Below are positions 1 through 12,609 of a stretch of 64,000 nt of DNA, piece after piece (the stretch's first letter is position 1; every line of letters starts with the position of its first letter). The notes below the pieces were generated by a model. It was not told the DNA's origin and made no database searches. It was given only the letters and a program-made list of their open reading frames with translations. Source of the stretch: Agapanthus africanus (lineage: Eukaryota; Streptophyta; Magnoliopsida; Asparagales; Amaryllidaceae); contig CM057351.1 of the NCBI GenBank assembly GCA_030015575.1, positions 3,182,001 through 3,246,000 of the forward strand, given 5' to 3'. The position numbers were made by a program, and so were the translations under genes.

Positions 1-1492
1 ATAGCATATACTAAAGTAAACTCATGATGGATCACAAGAGTACCCATCACCAGTATATACATACCTGCATCCGCATTCCGACTGAATGCGAATGCAATGA
101 GACTAAAGTAATCTAACAAATCTAATACTAGGATCTGGCTTAAACCAAAGCCTACTAGTATGATCCGTCCGATCATGATCCGCGCACAAGTGCACGTATA
201 TGATCGAACGCTGCCATAATACCATACGGCCTCTACAACGTTTCGCCCGAAACTTGAGAAACTATCTGTGGGGGACTCTAAAGACTCGTCAATACACTGG
301 CTGTGGATCTAACCACTAGCACGTCAGTGGCACTAGCTGTGCGTAACGGCTGCCGAGGTATTGACCAAAAGGGAGGCTGATGAGCGAACTCATCCAATAA
401 CCCTACTGAGCCTGTCGGTGACAATATCCGTACAGTCCGGTCCGTTCGTCTATGAGTATCGCATGTCGGGCCTATGGGGTTGGTAAACGTCAGACCCCCC
501 AAAAGCGGTACAAGTCGTGTCGGAGTGTAGCCCAGAACACCCTGAGATACTACTAGAATACCTACCAGTAAATCTCCTGCCTTGGCCATGGACTTCGTGT
601 AATGGCTCTCCTAGACACAGCGCGATCTCACCCCCAATACCGGGAGAGACGAAACCCCTGCCGATCCGCTCACTACCTCCATATGGCTCGGGACTGTACC
701 CAACTAAAATATGTTTGCACGACTCCTTTGAGCCGTGGTAGGCTAGTAATCAAAGCACAGTGGGAACTCACACGAGACAAATGACGATCTCAGGTTGATG
801 AACTAACATGTACACATGTCACCAGGGAACTGCTATCTGACGCTAGGTATAATACCAACAAGTATGTTCCCGGCGAGTCCTGTCCGGTGTACTCATAACC
901 CAATGAGCATCTGTATACATCTTAGGTGAACCAACTGACACCAATGGCTTGTGAGATCAGCCACCACCCCTCGTCGGGGTCTCGACTGTATACACTAGTC
1001 TACTAATGGAGTATCGATGCCCGGTCTCGAAACTCCCACGACTAGGGACACTTTAAGGATGTGCTTATAGACTACCCAACTCTCGCATATATGATCTCCA
1101 TCATACTGCTGGTAGTCAAGCAAGAATCCTAAGGGCTCTATCAACGTGTAATAGTGACCTGTAATGTCACCTAAAGCTGTACACGATGATAAAGATAAAC
1201 CAGATAGCATACTATCATCTTGACTAAGACTGTCCTACCGGTATAGGTCCTCCCTCAATCATTGCAATCACGTGCCTGCGATCCAATAATTGACTTTGAG
1301 GGCACTATATCCAACACTAAGGGCTTTATCAACATGTATATGAGAGACAGTATAATAATACCAGTGAACATGTTAAGATAAAAGCAACCAGATAGCAAAC
1401 TATCATGTAGAGCAAGAAAGTCCTCTATATAAATGTCCAAGCATCAACTATATCATACAATAATGGCCTCTAGGGCATACATATTCCTAACA
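1..1492 (-). mobile_element. Ty1/copia LTR, 3' LTR of copy A, cut by window edge
   Basis: On the minus strand the LTR begins with TGTTAGG at 1492 and runs leftward past the window start. It is directly preceded (1493-1507) by a purine-rich tract, GTGCAAGTGGGAGAT, the polypurine tract for plus-strand DNA priming. It aligns with the complete LTR at 9574-11736, including the conserved block that reads GGCCTCTAGGGCATAC on the plus strand. No gene lies in it. The outer end and the target duplication are outside the window. Confidence 0.85.
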
Positions 1493-1786
1493 ATCTCCCA
1501 CTTGCACCAAGGCCAGATGTTGTAGTATCTCATACCCAACATCCCAAAAAGTCTCTCGAATTGCATCTGGGGGAGGGCCTTCATGAGTGAATCCGCTGTG
1601 TTATCCTTCATGTCAACTCTCCTGACCTCGATCTCCCAGCGATCTACTATCTCCCTTATCAGGTGATACCACCTAAGAATATGTCTGGATCACTGATGGG
1701 ACCGGGGTTCCTTGGCTAAAGCCACAACTCCATTGTTATCACAATACACAGGTATTGGATGCTCAATGGATGGAACCACACCAAGT

Positions 1787-3396
1787 TCATCTTATGAACT
1801 TCTTTATCCAGACAGCTTCTTTGGCAGCATCGTTGGCAGTGATGTATTCAGCCTCCATTGTCGAGTCTGCTATGGTATCTTGCTTAAAACTCTTCCAACA
1901 TACCGCTCCCCCATTGAGGGTGAAGACAAAACCCGAGACCGACTTACTGTCATCCTTATCACTCTGGAAGCTCGAATCCGTAAAGGACTCCACCTGGAGT
2001 TCACCGTTACTATACACCAAGAACAGTTCTTTAGTCCTTCTCAAGTACTTAAGAATGTTCTTCACCGCTATCCAGTATTTCTCCCCAGGATCTGATTGAT
2101 ACCTACTCACTACACATAGTGAGTAAGCTACATCCGGTATGGTACATAACATCGCATACATGATTGACCCGACTGCCGAAGCATTGGGTATCCCTTGCAT
2201 GTGAGCCCTCTCCAAATCAGTCTTAAGAGACATCTCTTTAGAGAAAGTGATTCCTGAGCAAGCGATTCCTGAGCAAGCGGGTAAATTACCACGCTTAGAA
2301 TCTTCCATACTAAACATCTTTAGTATGGTGTCAATGTACCTGGATTGGGACAATCCCAACATCCGTTTAGATTTATCTCTATAGATATTTATCCCCAAGA
2401 TGTAGGAGACATCACCTAGAACTTTCATGGAGAACTTGTGTGATAAGAAAAGCTTGACCGAGTGTAGCATAGGAACATAGTTTCCTATCAAGAGTATGTC
2501 ATCCACGTACAATATGAGGAAGAAAGCCTTACTCTCTACTACCTTCTTATATATACATGGTTCATTTATATTTTTGATGAAGTTAAACTCTTTGATAGCT
2601 TCATCAAAACAGATGTTCCAGCTCCGCGATGCCTGCTTTAACCCGTAGATGGATTTAAGCAGCTTTCACACCTTTCCGCTGCTCCCACTTTCTACGAAGC
2701 CCTCTGGCTGTGTCATGTACACGCTCTCTTCTAAATCATCATTTAGAAAAAACGGTCTTGACGTCTATCTGCCAGATTTCATAGTCATGGTATACAACAA
2801 TGGCAAGTAGAATCCTGATGGACTTAAACATAGCGACAGGAGAATCGAAGGACTCGTCTTTCTGCTTCATCATAGTCGACACCTGGTCATTAACGAAAAC
2901 CTTTTGCTACAAGTCTAGCTTTGAAGGTCTCAACATTTCCATCTATACCTATTATCTTCTTAAAGATCCACTTTCTCCCGATGGGTTTTACCCCTTCAGG
3001 AGCAACTTCCAAAGTCCATACTTTATTGTTGTATATGGATTCCATCTCGGATCGCATAGCATCCAGCCATTTTATAGAGTCTCCACTTGTGATGGCCTGC
3101 TCGAAACTAGTTGGGTCATCATCTTCTATGATGCAATCCTCGCTCCCACCGTCTATGAGAAAACCGTAGTATCTCACATGTGGATGAGAAACCCTACTAG
3201 ATCTGCGGAGTGGTTAATGCTCGTCGGGGACTATTGAATCCTCCGGTTCCACCAAATCGTCAGTTATAGTTTGTGTTGCTGGAACTTCTTCTAGTTCTAC
3301 CTCATTACCACTAATTTCTTTCATAAGAAATCCCTTTTCTAAAAAGGTGGCATGTTGAGAAACAAACACCTTTTGTTTCTCAGTATGGTAGAAAAT
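1787..3396 (-). pseudogene. copia reverse transcriptase / RNase H remnant (copy A)
   Basis: This is the 3' end of a Ty1/copia pol gene, read right to left. The best preserved part is a 241-residue open frame at 1787-2512. It starts with the RT catalytic motif YVDDILLIG and the thumb (VSYILGINIYRD), then IPNASAVGSIMYAMLC, then RNase H (FTDSSFQSDKDDSKSVSGF and DSTMEAEYITANDAAKEAVW). A second frame at 2890-3177 holds the RT N-terminus (VWTLEVAPEGVKPIGRKWIF). About 380 bp between them carry the rest of RT but with frame breaks. The frame at about 3214-3396 is the integrase-RT linker (EKQKVFVSQHATFLEKGFL). This is the only copy in the window that keeps the whole RT-RNase H connection. It ends abruptly near 3396 at a join to LTR sequence. 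It cannot make a working enzyme as it stands. Confidence 0.9.
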
Positions 3397-3753
3397 ATAT
3401 GGGATCATCCATCGCCCATCATATGGGTCAAGATGCGTATACGCTCGTCTACTCTGGTGTATCGATGCCCTGTCTCGATACACCCTCGAATAGGAACAGG
3501 TATAGGATGTACTCGTCGACTACTGTGGCCCCACTAGTATGATCTCATCATAGTCCCAGTAGTCGAGTACATATCCTAAGGGCTTTATCAACATGTAACA
3601 TAGAGACAATCAGAGTACATGTTAAGATAAAATACAACCAGATAGCATACTATCATGTCGAGCAAGAAAGTCCTCCCTATATATGTCCAAGCATCCATTA
3701 CAATATACATCGTATGTACAGTAATGGCCTCTAGGGCATACATATAACTAACA
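3397..3753 (-). mobile_element. copia LTR fragment, truncated 3' LTR of copy B
   Basis: The last 357 bp of the family LTR (U3 side) end at 3753 and are followed by the polypurine tract at 3754-3766. The left edge joins the pol remnant of copy A inside the shared word ATATGGG, so the exact joint is ambiguous by a few bases. The rest of this LTR is missing. Confidence 0.8.
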
Positions 3754-3766
3754 ATCTCCCACTTGC

Positions 3767-5213
3767 ACTAGGGCCATCTGTTGTGGTATCGCATACCCAA
3801 CAATTAGCTGCGGTTGAAGTATCTCATACTCAACCATCCCATAAATGTCTCTACTGGGAAAAAGGTCTTTGTGAGTGGATCCGCGGTGTTGTCCTTTGTT
3901 TCTACTCTCATAACCTTGATCTCCCTGGAGATCAACCATCTCCATGATCAGGTGATACTGCCTAAGAATTATATCTGGATTTCTGATGGGACGGTAGTTC
4001 CTTGGCCAAAGCCACAACTCCATTGTCACACAATGGTAGGAACGAAGTTCATCTCATGAACTTATATATATCCAGACTGCCTCTTTGGCAGTATCCTTGG
4101 TAACGATGTATCTTGCCTTTAATCGTCTAGTAAGTCACGGTATCTAGCTTGGAACTCTTTCAACATACCGTCCCTCCACTGAGGGTAAAGACAATGCCTG
4201 CGACTGACATTCAGTCGTCCTTATCACCCTGGAATCTTTCCAGTGATTCTCCCCAGGATCGATTGATACCATCTCACTACAACTAGTTAGAATCCTAACA
4301 TCCAAATAGATCTATCTCATAGATCCATAACCCAGGATTTAGGAGGTATCATCTTGATCCTATATGGAGAATCCTTGTGATAAGCGGAGATTGACCGAGC
4401 GTAGCATAGGAAACTACGTCCCTATCAAGAGTATGTCATCCACGTACTCTACGAGGATCAACACCATACTCCCTACTACCTTTTTTGTATATACAAGGTT
4501 CATCTACCATTTTGATGAAGTCAAACTCTTTGACTACCACATCAAACAGACGTTCCAACTCCGCGATGCCTGTTTTATCACATAAAACATCTTGCTCATG
4601 TTTCCGCTGCTTCCACTGTCCACGAAGCCCTCTGGCTATGTACTTATAGATGCTCTCTTCCAAATCTGTATTTAGAAAAGCAGTCATGACACCCAACCGC
4701 CAGATATCATAGTCATGGTATGTAGCCGTGGCAAGTAGGATCTGGATGGACTTAAGCATAGCTTTGAAAGTCTCAACTTTTCCATGTACACCAAGTAATC
4801 TTCTCAAGATATACTCGCTCCTGATGGGGATTTAACCCTTCAGATAAAGCAACCAAAGTCCATACTTTGTTGGTGTATAAGGATTCCATCTCAGATCACT
4901 AAGCATCCAGCCATTCTTACAGAGTCCCACTCCTGATGGCCAGCTCGAAATAAGTTGGGTCACCATCTCATGATACAATCCTCGCTCCCACTGTCATAGA
5001 GAAACCGAAGTATCTCTCAGGTGGGTGAGGAACCCTACTAGATCGGTGGAGAGGCTGAGGTTCGTTGGAAACTATTGAATCATTTGGTTCTACCAAATCA
5101 TCAGCTGCAGTTTGTAAAGCTGGAACATTTCCAGTTCTACATAACAGACCTTGCCTCGAGCTTGTCCAGATTTTGCTTTTAGACATAGGCCGGACAACCC
5201 CAAATCTTAACAA
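3767..5213 (-). pseudogene. copia RT / RNase H remnant (copy B)
   Basis: Degraded 3' pol of copy B. Frame 4436-4807 keeps RT pieces (YHDYDIWRLGVMTAFLN, a decayed form of the copia DVKTAFLNG motif, and DEPCIYKK). Frame 4968-5213 is the integrase-RT linker (PQPLHRSSRVPHPPERYFGF). RNase H (about 3770-4260) is only a collapsed remnant. Near 4290 the RNase H side joins directly to RT sequence. About 228 bp that copy A keeps between these points (about 2124-2351) are absent, and the same joint occurs in copies C and D. Confidence 0.8.
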
Positions 5214-5483
5214 ACTTAAGATATGGGCTCTTCCCTTTCCATATCACATATGAAGTGGTAGGCAACTGATTTGATTTGAACCCTATTCAATAGGTATGCA
5301 GCTTCTCAAGTGCATAACTCCCAAAAGGAAATAGGAAACTCAGTAGTACTCATCATAGAGCACACCATATCACATAGGGTGCTATTGCTCCGCCCCGATA
5401 TACCATTGTGCTATGGTGTATACGGAGGAGTAATGCTGAGAGAGAATCTCATTCTCCTTTAGAATAGTCCAGGAATTCCGTGC

Positions 5484-6010
5484 TCAAGTATTCTCCTCCT
5501 TGATCTCATCAAAGGACATAATACTTATACCCGTATTTTGGTTCTCTACTTTTAACTTACATTCTGTGAATATCTCAAAAGGTTCGGACTTGTGTTTCAA
5601 CAGGAACATATGTCTGAATCTTGAGAGACCATCAGAGAATGTAATGAAGTACAAAGAACCGGTCTTGGCATGTGTAGACATGAGACTTTCATACATCAGC
5701 ATGTAGCAATCCCAAGAGTTCACTAACTCTTTATCTGTTTCCAACAAACAGAGCTATGGTCATCGTATCTTTGTGACATGACCGGCAAGTTTCACAAGAT
5801 GTAAATTCAAACTAATTTAAATATGCATCTAAATGTAACTTAGCTAGCGGGTCGCATTGATATGACCTAGTCTACAATGCCTCAAGAAGGATTCGTTCAT
5901 TTCTGAACTCTTCCTCTCGTGTGTGTTCTGTATACTGAGAACTGTAGTTTGATTTAGAACGTCTATGCTTTTAGATAACGGGCCTGAACCGATCAACTCT
6001 TGATATAGGA
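5484..6010 (-). pseudogene. copia integrase remnant (copy B)
   Basis: Frame 5484-5747 aligns with the integrase catalytic core of copy A at 21564-22046. Shared words are YFITFSDGLSRFRHMFLLKH and a lysine-rich KSEPFEIFTECK segment. The zinc-binding N-terminus lies in 5750-6010 but is broken by frameshifts. It is a non-functional fragment of the enzyme that would insert the element's cDNA. Confidence 0.75.
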
Positions 6011-6041
6011 AATGTTCAAAACATTATCCAACAATACAAAA

Positions 6042-6485
6042 TTATATCATTTCTTTATTAATAAAGAGACTGATATGATGTTGTATATCAGGTTCGGTAT
6101 CTAATAACATTTGTTCAGAATCAATATATTCTGGTAATACAGGGTGATAGTGACCAACAGACTTGGCTACAACACTTGCACCGTTTTCTGTCTCATGAAA
6201 CTTATCACCCGTTCTCAGTTCTCTACCTTTCTGTAGCCCATGTAATAGATTACATATGCGGGATCTTGATCCGGCATCACATACCCAGGACGTAAAGGTT
6301 ACTGAGAAACAGTTCTTTGAAATGAACACACCCGAAGATGATGCATCAGCATGCACTTTCTTCGTTTGGGCGGCACGGGAAATCTGGTATTCCCCAATTT
6401 CCTGCTCTGTCTTATAACAATTATAAGTTGGAGCGGGACCAACGTTCCCCAGCTCAGTATAACAAGCGGGTTCGGTCAAATACAT
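6042..6485 (-). pseudogene. copia aspartic protease remnant (copy B)
   Basis: A 147-residue open frame matches the gag-protease junction and retropepsin-like protease of the family. The catalytic D-T-G has become D-A-G (SWVCDAGSRSRICNLLHG, compare SWVLDTGSESH in copy A), so the enzyme would be inactive. The N-terminal part (TYNCYKTEQEIG, then KKVHADASSSGVF) is where a gag zinc knuckle would be expected, but no CCHC pattern remains. Confidence 0.75.
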
Positions 6486-7299
6486 CCGTATTATTATCTT
6501 GATTAAGGCGTGATATGGTCGCTACCTGGAGAGAGAGAGAAGAAAACACTCAGCGTATGCTCTTACAAGATTAGATTGGTTATCTAATATATCTAATCAG
6601 GATATCTCCCACTGTTTTAATCAAATCTTCCTTCAAACCCTAAAAGGAAAGACTGGCCAGGATTAATTACACGCTACAAGTTCGCCAATCTTTCAGCCAG
6701 GCCAGTGTCGGTACTTTGAGGGAGGTCCCCCGTGCTTTCGCACGAACCTAATTAAAGTAAACCTCATTTTCCCAGAGGCGTAACCCCGTTAACATCTTTC
6801 TAGACACCTACTTGATCGGCTAATTGTAATGTGTAAAACTCTCCCAGGAGTAACTCTTACTCGCAGCGGGTATCGGGATCCAACTATCTCATAGAAGGTA
6901 TGCAATCTCATTGCAAATTTCAACACTTGAAATTCCCGATAATATTTTGCCCCAAGCGATCTATGACCTTGACTGAGTCAACAAACCATAGACCGCAAGT
7001 AAAGTTCAACCCGTCATTTCCCGATTGAATTAAACCCACCCGCACGACCCTTGACTGAGTCAACAAGGCCGCACGACTACCCTAATCCAATCGCATCATA
7101 TGTTTTGCAGATAAGCACTAATCAGCTACCGCACACTACGCCTTAACTGAGTCAACAAACGCAGCACGAATACTAACTATTACTTATCTGAAATGACGGA
7201 GGGCTACGACAGGTTTTTAAGAAAACCCTTTGCGTAATGAACTTTATATCGTTGTAGAATCGAGTGATTTTAAATGGAATGTTTTTTAGGCCTTTCTAG

Positions 7300-7545
7300 T
7301 TTTGCTAAAGGGGTCACTCCTGGTGAAGGGATCGTCGGCCCTTTCCTCATCGAATAAGGTGCGGGATATTTCACAAATATCACTATGCAAAGCAAGAACT
7401 ATAGAAGCAATCAAAAGACAAACCGAGTTTGTAGCATCTGCTAGTTTCACTAAAGAGGTCACTCCCGGTGAAGGGATCTCGGCTCTTTCCTTATCGAATA
7501 AGGTGCTGGATGTTCTATAAGGAACACCGCTATGTAAAGCAAAAA
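7300..7545 (-). repeat. tandem near-duplicate in copia leader
   Basis: Two neighbouring copies of a segment of about 143 bp contain the words GGTCACTCC, GTGAAGGGATC and TCGAATAAGGTGC. The same doubling occurs at about 16185/16330 in copy C and 23270/23416 in copy A, so it predates the separation of these copies. No function can be assigned. Confidence 0.65.
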
Positions 7546-9328
7546 CTAGAGCTACCAGCTTTTAAACAAGTTTCTACAACATCTTTAGGTTTCTTTTATA
7601 TCATTAATCACATTAATGAAGTCCCATTTTTAATTATGCTTCACAAGCATCACATTTGAAACGAAATCTGCAATATAACATATATCTCATATATATAATA
7701 TAAACATTCGTCTCAGGCAGTAATATGATCTCATCACAGAACATTGCAGCAGAAGAAACATATATGAAATATTGGATATACTAGGATGTCTGTGTTTTCA
7801 ATACGAGCCTGTATAAAACACGGATTCCACGGTCGCGATGAATATCCAAACCCACATCCCTAGACCCCTACGAGAGCGGCAAGCAACACTGCCAATTCTA
7901 GGGTTATGAGACCCGGTCTCGACTCTTCGAGATGGTCTCCCACTGGACCCTAGAACCCGGTTACTTGTGCTCCCCGCCTTGGGTCTACCTAATGCGGAAA
8001 AGTAAATAATATACAATGGTGACATCATCCTCAGCCCGGAAGTGCCCCAATAAAAGAATATTACATACAAATGAATTTTACATGAATGAAAAAGAAAAAC
8101 TCTCATCTCACATAAAACCCCCGGCTATTCAGAACACGACGATCCAATATAACATATCACAGCAACACATAATATCACATATCATCAACGTAGGCAAGTA
8201 TGTGTATCCCGATTAACGTTGATGTATAGCAACGAAGCCGGCTGTACAACACATACTACGCTTACAGTCACAGAAAAGAAAGTATAAAACTACAACAGTT
8301 GGAATCCGCAACCTCCTTAGACATCGCATGCCTAACCAAATCAATTCCTTAGACATCTCATGCCTAACAATTATAAACCCCGCATTTTAGTCTCATTATC
8401 GAAAACTCTTTTCAATATCGAGTCGGGCAATTCAACAAGATTCCCGACAACCTGATCGAATGCTCGTCGCAAACTTTAATAGACGGCCGCACCCCCGGAT
8501 GCCGTCGACAAAGTGCACTAAGGCGGAACACCGCTGCCGCGAGCACCCGAACGGATGCTTTTGGCGACGGGGTTCTCCTACAGTCACTTGGTCGGGGCTA
8601 TGGGGCGTGGCTGTCTATTAAGTTTACCCGGCGAGTATCCGCGTACGCTACGTGATTGCGACGGACTTTTGATCACATCAAAATTCCGTGGCAACCGATC
8701 ATCTGAGACTAAACTGCTATGTTTATAATATTCAAATTAGTTATCTCATAACTACCTGTGAATTCCAAATATTTGTATCACATTCCAGATAAATAGACAA
8801 TGTTAAACTTTCCGATCGAATAATCAAACACACAAGATTTCCCCAATATATCTCAACACTTGAAATCAGTTTAAAAACATCCATCACATACCACAGTACC
8901 AATGGTCCAGCCGTAGAAGGGTCAAGCCAACGCCTCACATGTGGCACGCCGTACTGCCGCAAACCCTAAGGTTTAGAGGCAGTTCAAGACGGTCGCATAA
9001 TCGAGTTAAGGTTTGTTGTCTTCTAGAGGGTCCACCGCGTTACTTGCACGACTTAGAACGTTCTTAAACTCGAGAAAAAATCCAACTTTTGAAAAATTTT
9101 CCGACAGGGGAAAAAGTGAGTTATTGATATCCGTTCGAACTTTTTAACAGTTTCTAAAAAATATCCGGAAAAACTAAACAAAGTTTAATTATCCGATCGA
9201 ATCACTAAGTCCCCAATACAACCCAGAAAACTCAACACTTGAGTGGAATTAAAAGTTTCCAAGAAAAAATTGCCAAGAAAGGACCTAAGAATAAATAAGT
9301 GAAATTCCAGGGACTAAGTCCAAATTTT

Positions 9329-9377
9329 GGCCGCGGAACCGCCGCAAAAACCATGGTTTGGCCGCAGTTCCGCGGTC
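9329..9377. repeat. paired CCGCGG palindrome in copia B leader
   Basis: GGCCGCGGAACCGCCGC (9329-9345) and GGCCGCAGTTCCGCGGTC (9360-9377) are decayed forms of an 18-nt inverted repeat, with a centre of AA in one and TT in the other, 14 nt apart. The pair lies about 190 bp inside the primer site. The same arrangement is found in copy C and in the unrelated Athila element. Confidence 0.8.
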
Positions 9378-9557
9378 AAATTGTTGACTCAGAGATCTGC
9401 ACTTCACAGTAATTCTTAGTTTTTCCTGATTGTTTTTTGAGCATTTTTAATTCAGGAAAAATCAACTTTTTGAAAATTATCCAGAGAAGGGGTTTTATCG
9501 GGGTTCTCGGGTTCGATCGGACTTTAAACTTCGTCTAGACTTTGCCTAAAACTCTAG

Positions 9558-9572
9558 CTTGGCTCTGTACCA
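9558..9572 (-). promoter_or_regulatory. primer binding site, initiator tRNA-Met type (copy B)
   Basis: The minus strand reads TGGTACAGAGCC one base inside the LTR end. This is the initiator tRNA-Met site TGGTATCAGAGCC with one base lost; copy C has the complete form. It marks where minus-strand DNA synthesis starts and fixes the orientation of the element. Confidence 0.85.
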
Positions 9573-9573
9573 C

Positions 9574-11736
9574 TGTAGGGTTGCTAGGCACGCTCACAAG
9601 GTTCTACGAGGCATCAACCATGCCCGATTAAAAATTTAGCCGTGCCGAACAACCCGAAGCCGGATCTTTAAACTAGGGTTTAGGCGAAAACTTGCATGTT
9701 AACAACTTTAACACTAAGTGAGAGGGATTACAACCTTTGTCGATCCGGTCCTTCACTTCTTAAGCTCCGTGTTGAGGTCCCTTCGCTGCGATCATCGTGT
9801 TCTGGACTCTCGAGAGGCTTCACGAAGAGAATGATGCAACCTTTGCTTCCAATCTTCGATACTAAGATGATCTATCTTGAAGTTTCATTAACACAAGCTA
9901 ACACTCATAATATGAAGTGAACACCCTCATCAAAACGGAAAGGATAGATGAGGATGATGAAGTAGGATTTTTGCTCTCATTTATTATCTTTTTCTCACTC
10001 ACTTTCATCACAAAAGAAAGCTTTTTCATGAAGGAACTCAAGCATGAAGAAGAAGAATGAAGATGATAACCTTTTTCCTTTTGTGATGAACAATGAATTA
10101 TTTTAGCGGTTACAAATCTAACCAAAGGTTAAGCATGAGAGAGTTAACCCTTGTAGAGAGTTAACTAGAGTTAATGGTTTGGATTGGGTTAACATAATAT
10201 CTCACAAAAATATCAAGTAACCACAAAGTCAAAGCTTCATGAAGCTTCATGGAAGCTTCATGCAAAAGCTAACCCTAATCCAAACCCTAACCAAGTTTAA
10301 ACCCTAATCCAATGTTAAATTTGTAACCCTAACATGTTACAATATTATATATCTCATATACAATATATTTTGTAACAATAGATAATAATACAATTAACAT
10401 ATATCGCATATATATCAATGTATTATCCCGTGAGAAAATGAATCTTTTAATGAGCAAATATTTGTTAATGTAATTTAATATATCATATATATTATTATAC
10501 ATTAAATTATCGAATCAACACTTGATCCGATAATCCGGCTATATCGCATATAACCGACTAATACGATGACCCGGCTATATCACATATACCCGGCCGATAT
10601 CTCATATCCCGAGAATCCAATACGGTATCATATACCGCATTATCCTCGGTCCCGCACATATCACATATGTGCTCCTACCCGTTTTGCCTGAGCTAAGAAA
10701 CCTCTGTGTAGGACTCTAAAGAACCGTCAATACGCCGGCAGTAGGTGATGATCATATCAAACACCCACAAGCTGCAAACGGTCAGCTAAACGTAACAGCT
10801 ACCCAGGTATTGAGCGCTCAGAAGATCAACAAGCAAGCCTGTACATTCTCCTGTGAATCCAAACAGTAACACTCCCGTACAGTCCGGTCTCGTCGTCTGA
10901 TATGTCGCATATCTCGTCTAGGGATGGTAAACGTCAGACCCCAGTAGCTCGATAAGTCGTGTCGATATGAGGTCTATAACAGTTCGAGAAACTACTGATA
11001 ACACCCAGTAAATCTCAGCAACCCTGGCTAGGGATTTCTGGTTATAGCCAATCGAACACAGCGCAACATCAGCTCCCTATACCGGGAGAGACGAATCCCC
11101 TCCTATCGCTCATTGCCTCCATGTGATTCGGGACTGTACCCAAAAGCCACCTTTTTGCACGCCCTCTTGGACGTGGTATGATGGAAATCAAAGCACAGTG
11201 GGAATCACACAAGACTCTATGACGATCTCGGGTCAACAGACTACTATGTACCAGTGTCACCGGAGAACTGCCATCTGACGTAAGGTATAATACCATCTGG
11301 GAGTTCTCGGCGAGTCCGTCCAGTGTACCCAGTCTCCACTGAGCACCCGTACACCATCCTTGATGTCAAACACCGATGGATATGGGATCATCCATCGCCC
11401 ATCATATGGGTCAAGATGCGTATACGCTAGTCTACTCTGGTGTATCGATGTCCTGTCTCGATACACCCTCGACTAGGAACAGTTAAAGGATGTACTCGTC
11501 GACTACCGTGGCCCCACTAGTATGATCTCATCATAGTCCCAGTAGTCGAGTACATATCCTAAGGGCTTTATCAACATATAACATAGAGACAATCAGAGTA
11601 CATGTTAAGATAAAGTACAACCAGATAGCATACTATCATGTCGAGCAAGAAATTCCTCCCTATATATGTCCAAGCATCCATTACAATATACATCGTATGT
11701 ACAGTAATGGCCTCTAGGGCATACATATAACTAACA
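9574..11736 (-). mobile_element. complete copia LTR, 5' LTR of copy B (2163 bp)
   Basis: On the plus strand it runs from TGTAGGG (9574) to CTAACA (11736), which is TGTTAG to CCTACA in element sense. This is the most compact complete LTR of the family here. About 10330-10680 is rich in short inverted repeats with centres CGC, CAC or CTC. Small open frames across the LTR do not match known proteins. After 11736 the sequence jumps to the middle of another LTR copy. Confidence 0.85.
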
Positions 11737-12596
11737 ACAGTCCGGTCTGTTCGTCTGATATGTCGCATATCTCGCCTAGGGGTGGTAAACGTCAGACCCC
11801 AATAGCTTGATAAGTCATGCCGATGTAAGGTCTATAACAAGCATGAAACTACTGATAACACTTACCAGTAAATCAGTGCAACCCTGGGCAGGGATTTCCA
11901 GTTATGGCCAGTCGAGCATAGCGCAACATCAACCCCCAATACCGGGAGAGACGAATCCCCTCCTATCGCTCATTGCCTCCGTATGAATCGGGACTGTACC
12001 CAAAAACCACCTGTTTGCACGACTCAGTAGAGCCGTGGTAGGGTGGAAATCAAAGCACAGTGGGAGACACACAAGACTCTATGATGATCTCGGGTCATCA
12101 GACTAAGCTGTACCAGTGTCACCAGAGAACTGCCATCTGACGTGAGGTATAATGCCATCTGGGAGTTCTCGGCGAGTCCGTTCAGTGTACCCAGTCACCA
12201 CTGAGCACCCGCATACCATGTCTGATGTCAAACACCAATGGATATGGGATCATCCATCGCCCATCACATGGGTCGAGAAGATATACGCTAGTCTACTCTG
12301 GAATATCGATGCCCCGTCTCGATATTCCCATGACTAGGAACATTGAAGATGTACTCATTGACTGCCCAGGCCCCACTAGTATGATTTGCATCATAGTCCT
12401 GGAAGTCGAGCACACATCCTAAGGGCTTTATCAATATGTAATAGAGAGACTGCAAGTATACATGTTAAGATAAAGAGCAACCAGATAGCGTACTATCATG
12501 TCAAGCAAGAAAGTCCTACCTATATATGTCCCAGCATCCACTACAATATACATCTCATATACAGTAATGGCCTCTAGGGCATACATATAACTAACA
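11737..12596 (-). mobile_element. copia LTR fragment, truncated 3' LTR of copy C
   Basis: The U3-side 860 bp of the family LTR start in mid-LTR (CAGTCCGGTCTG, compare 20435) and end with CTAACA at 12596. The polypurine tract of copy C follows at 12597-12609. Copy B may have inserted into this LTR, with the left part then lost. Confidence 0.8.
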
Positions 12597-12609
12597 ATCT
12601 CCCACTTGC

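Larger units (their letters stand above)
6486..9557 (-). other. copia copy B long leader, no gag seen
   Basis: About 3 kb between protease and primer site holds no recognisable gag ORF on the minus strand. Visible structure includes three TTGACTGAGTCAA-like words (6969, 7051, 7143) and a near-duplicate segment with the word GGGGTCACTCC (about 7305 and 7448, about 143 bp apart). There is also a conserved hairpin word near 7790-7820 (GTGTTTT with AAAACAC) and a CCGCGG palindrome pair at 9329-9377. All of these except the palindrome pair (lost in A and D with the truncated leader) have counterparts in other copies, so they belong to the family. Confidence 0.6.
3754..9573 (-). mobile_element. copia copy B, internal region
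   Basis: This is a complete internal span between a polypurine tract (3754-3766) and a primer binding site (9558-9572), read on the minus strand. The order leader, protease, integrase, RT/RNase H is typical of Ty1/copia, but the gag expected between leader and protease is not visible. All coding parts are fragmented. The flanking LTRs are a 357-bp remnant on the left and a full 2163-bp LTR on the right. Confidence 0.85.

Noticed and set aside
1712-2099. Plus-strand frames of 127 and 114 residues
   Set aside because: They are opposite to the clear RNase H/RT frame at 1787-2512 and are shadows of it.
7798-8106. 102-residue minus frame in the copia leader as a possible gag or captured gene
   Set aside because: No known motif, and the counterpart regions of copies A and C show no matching open frame.
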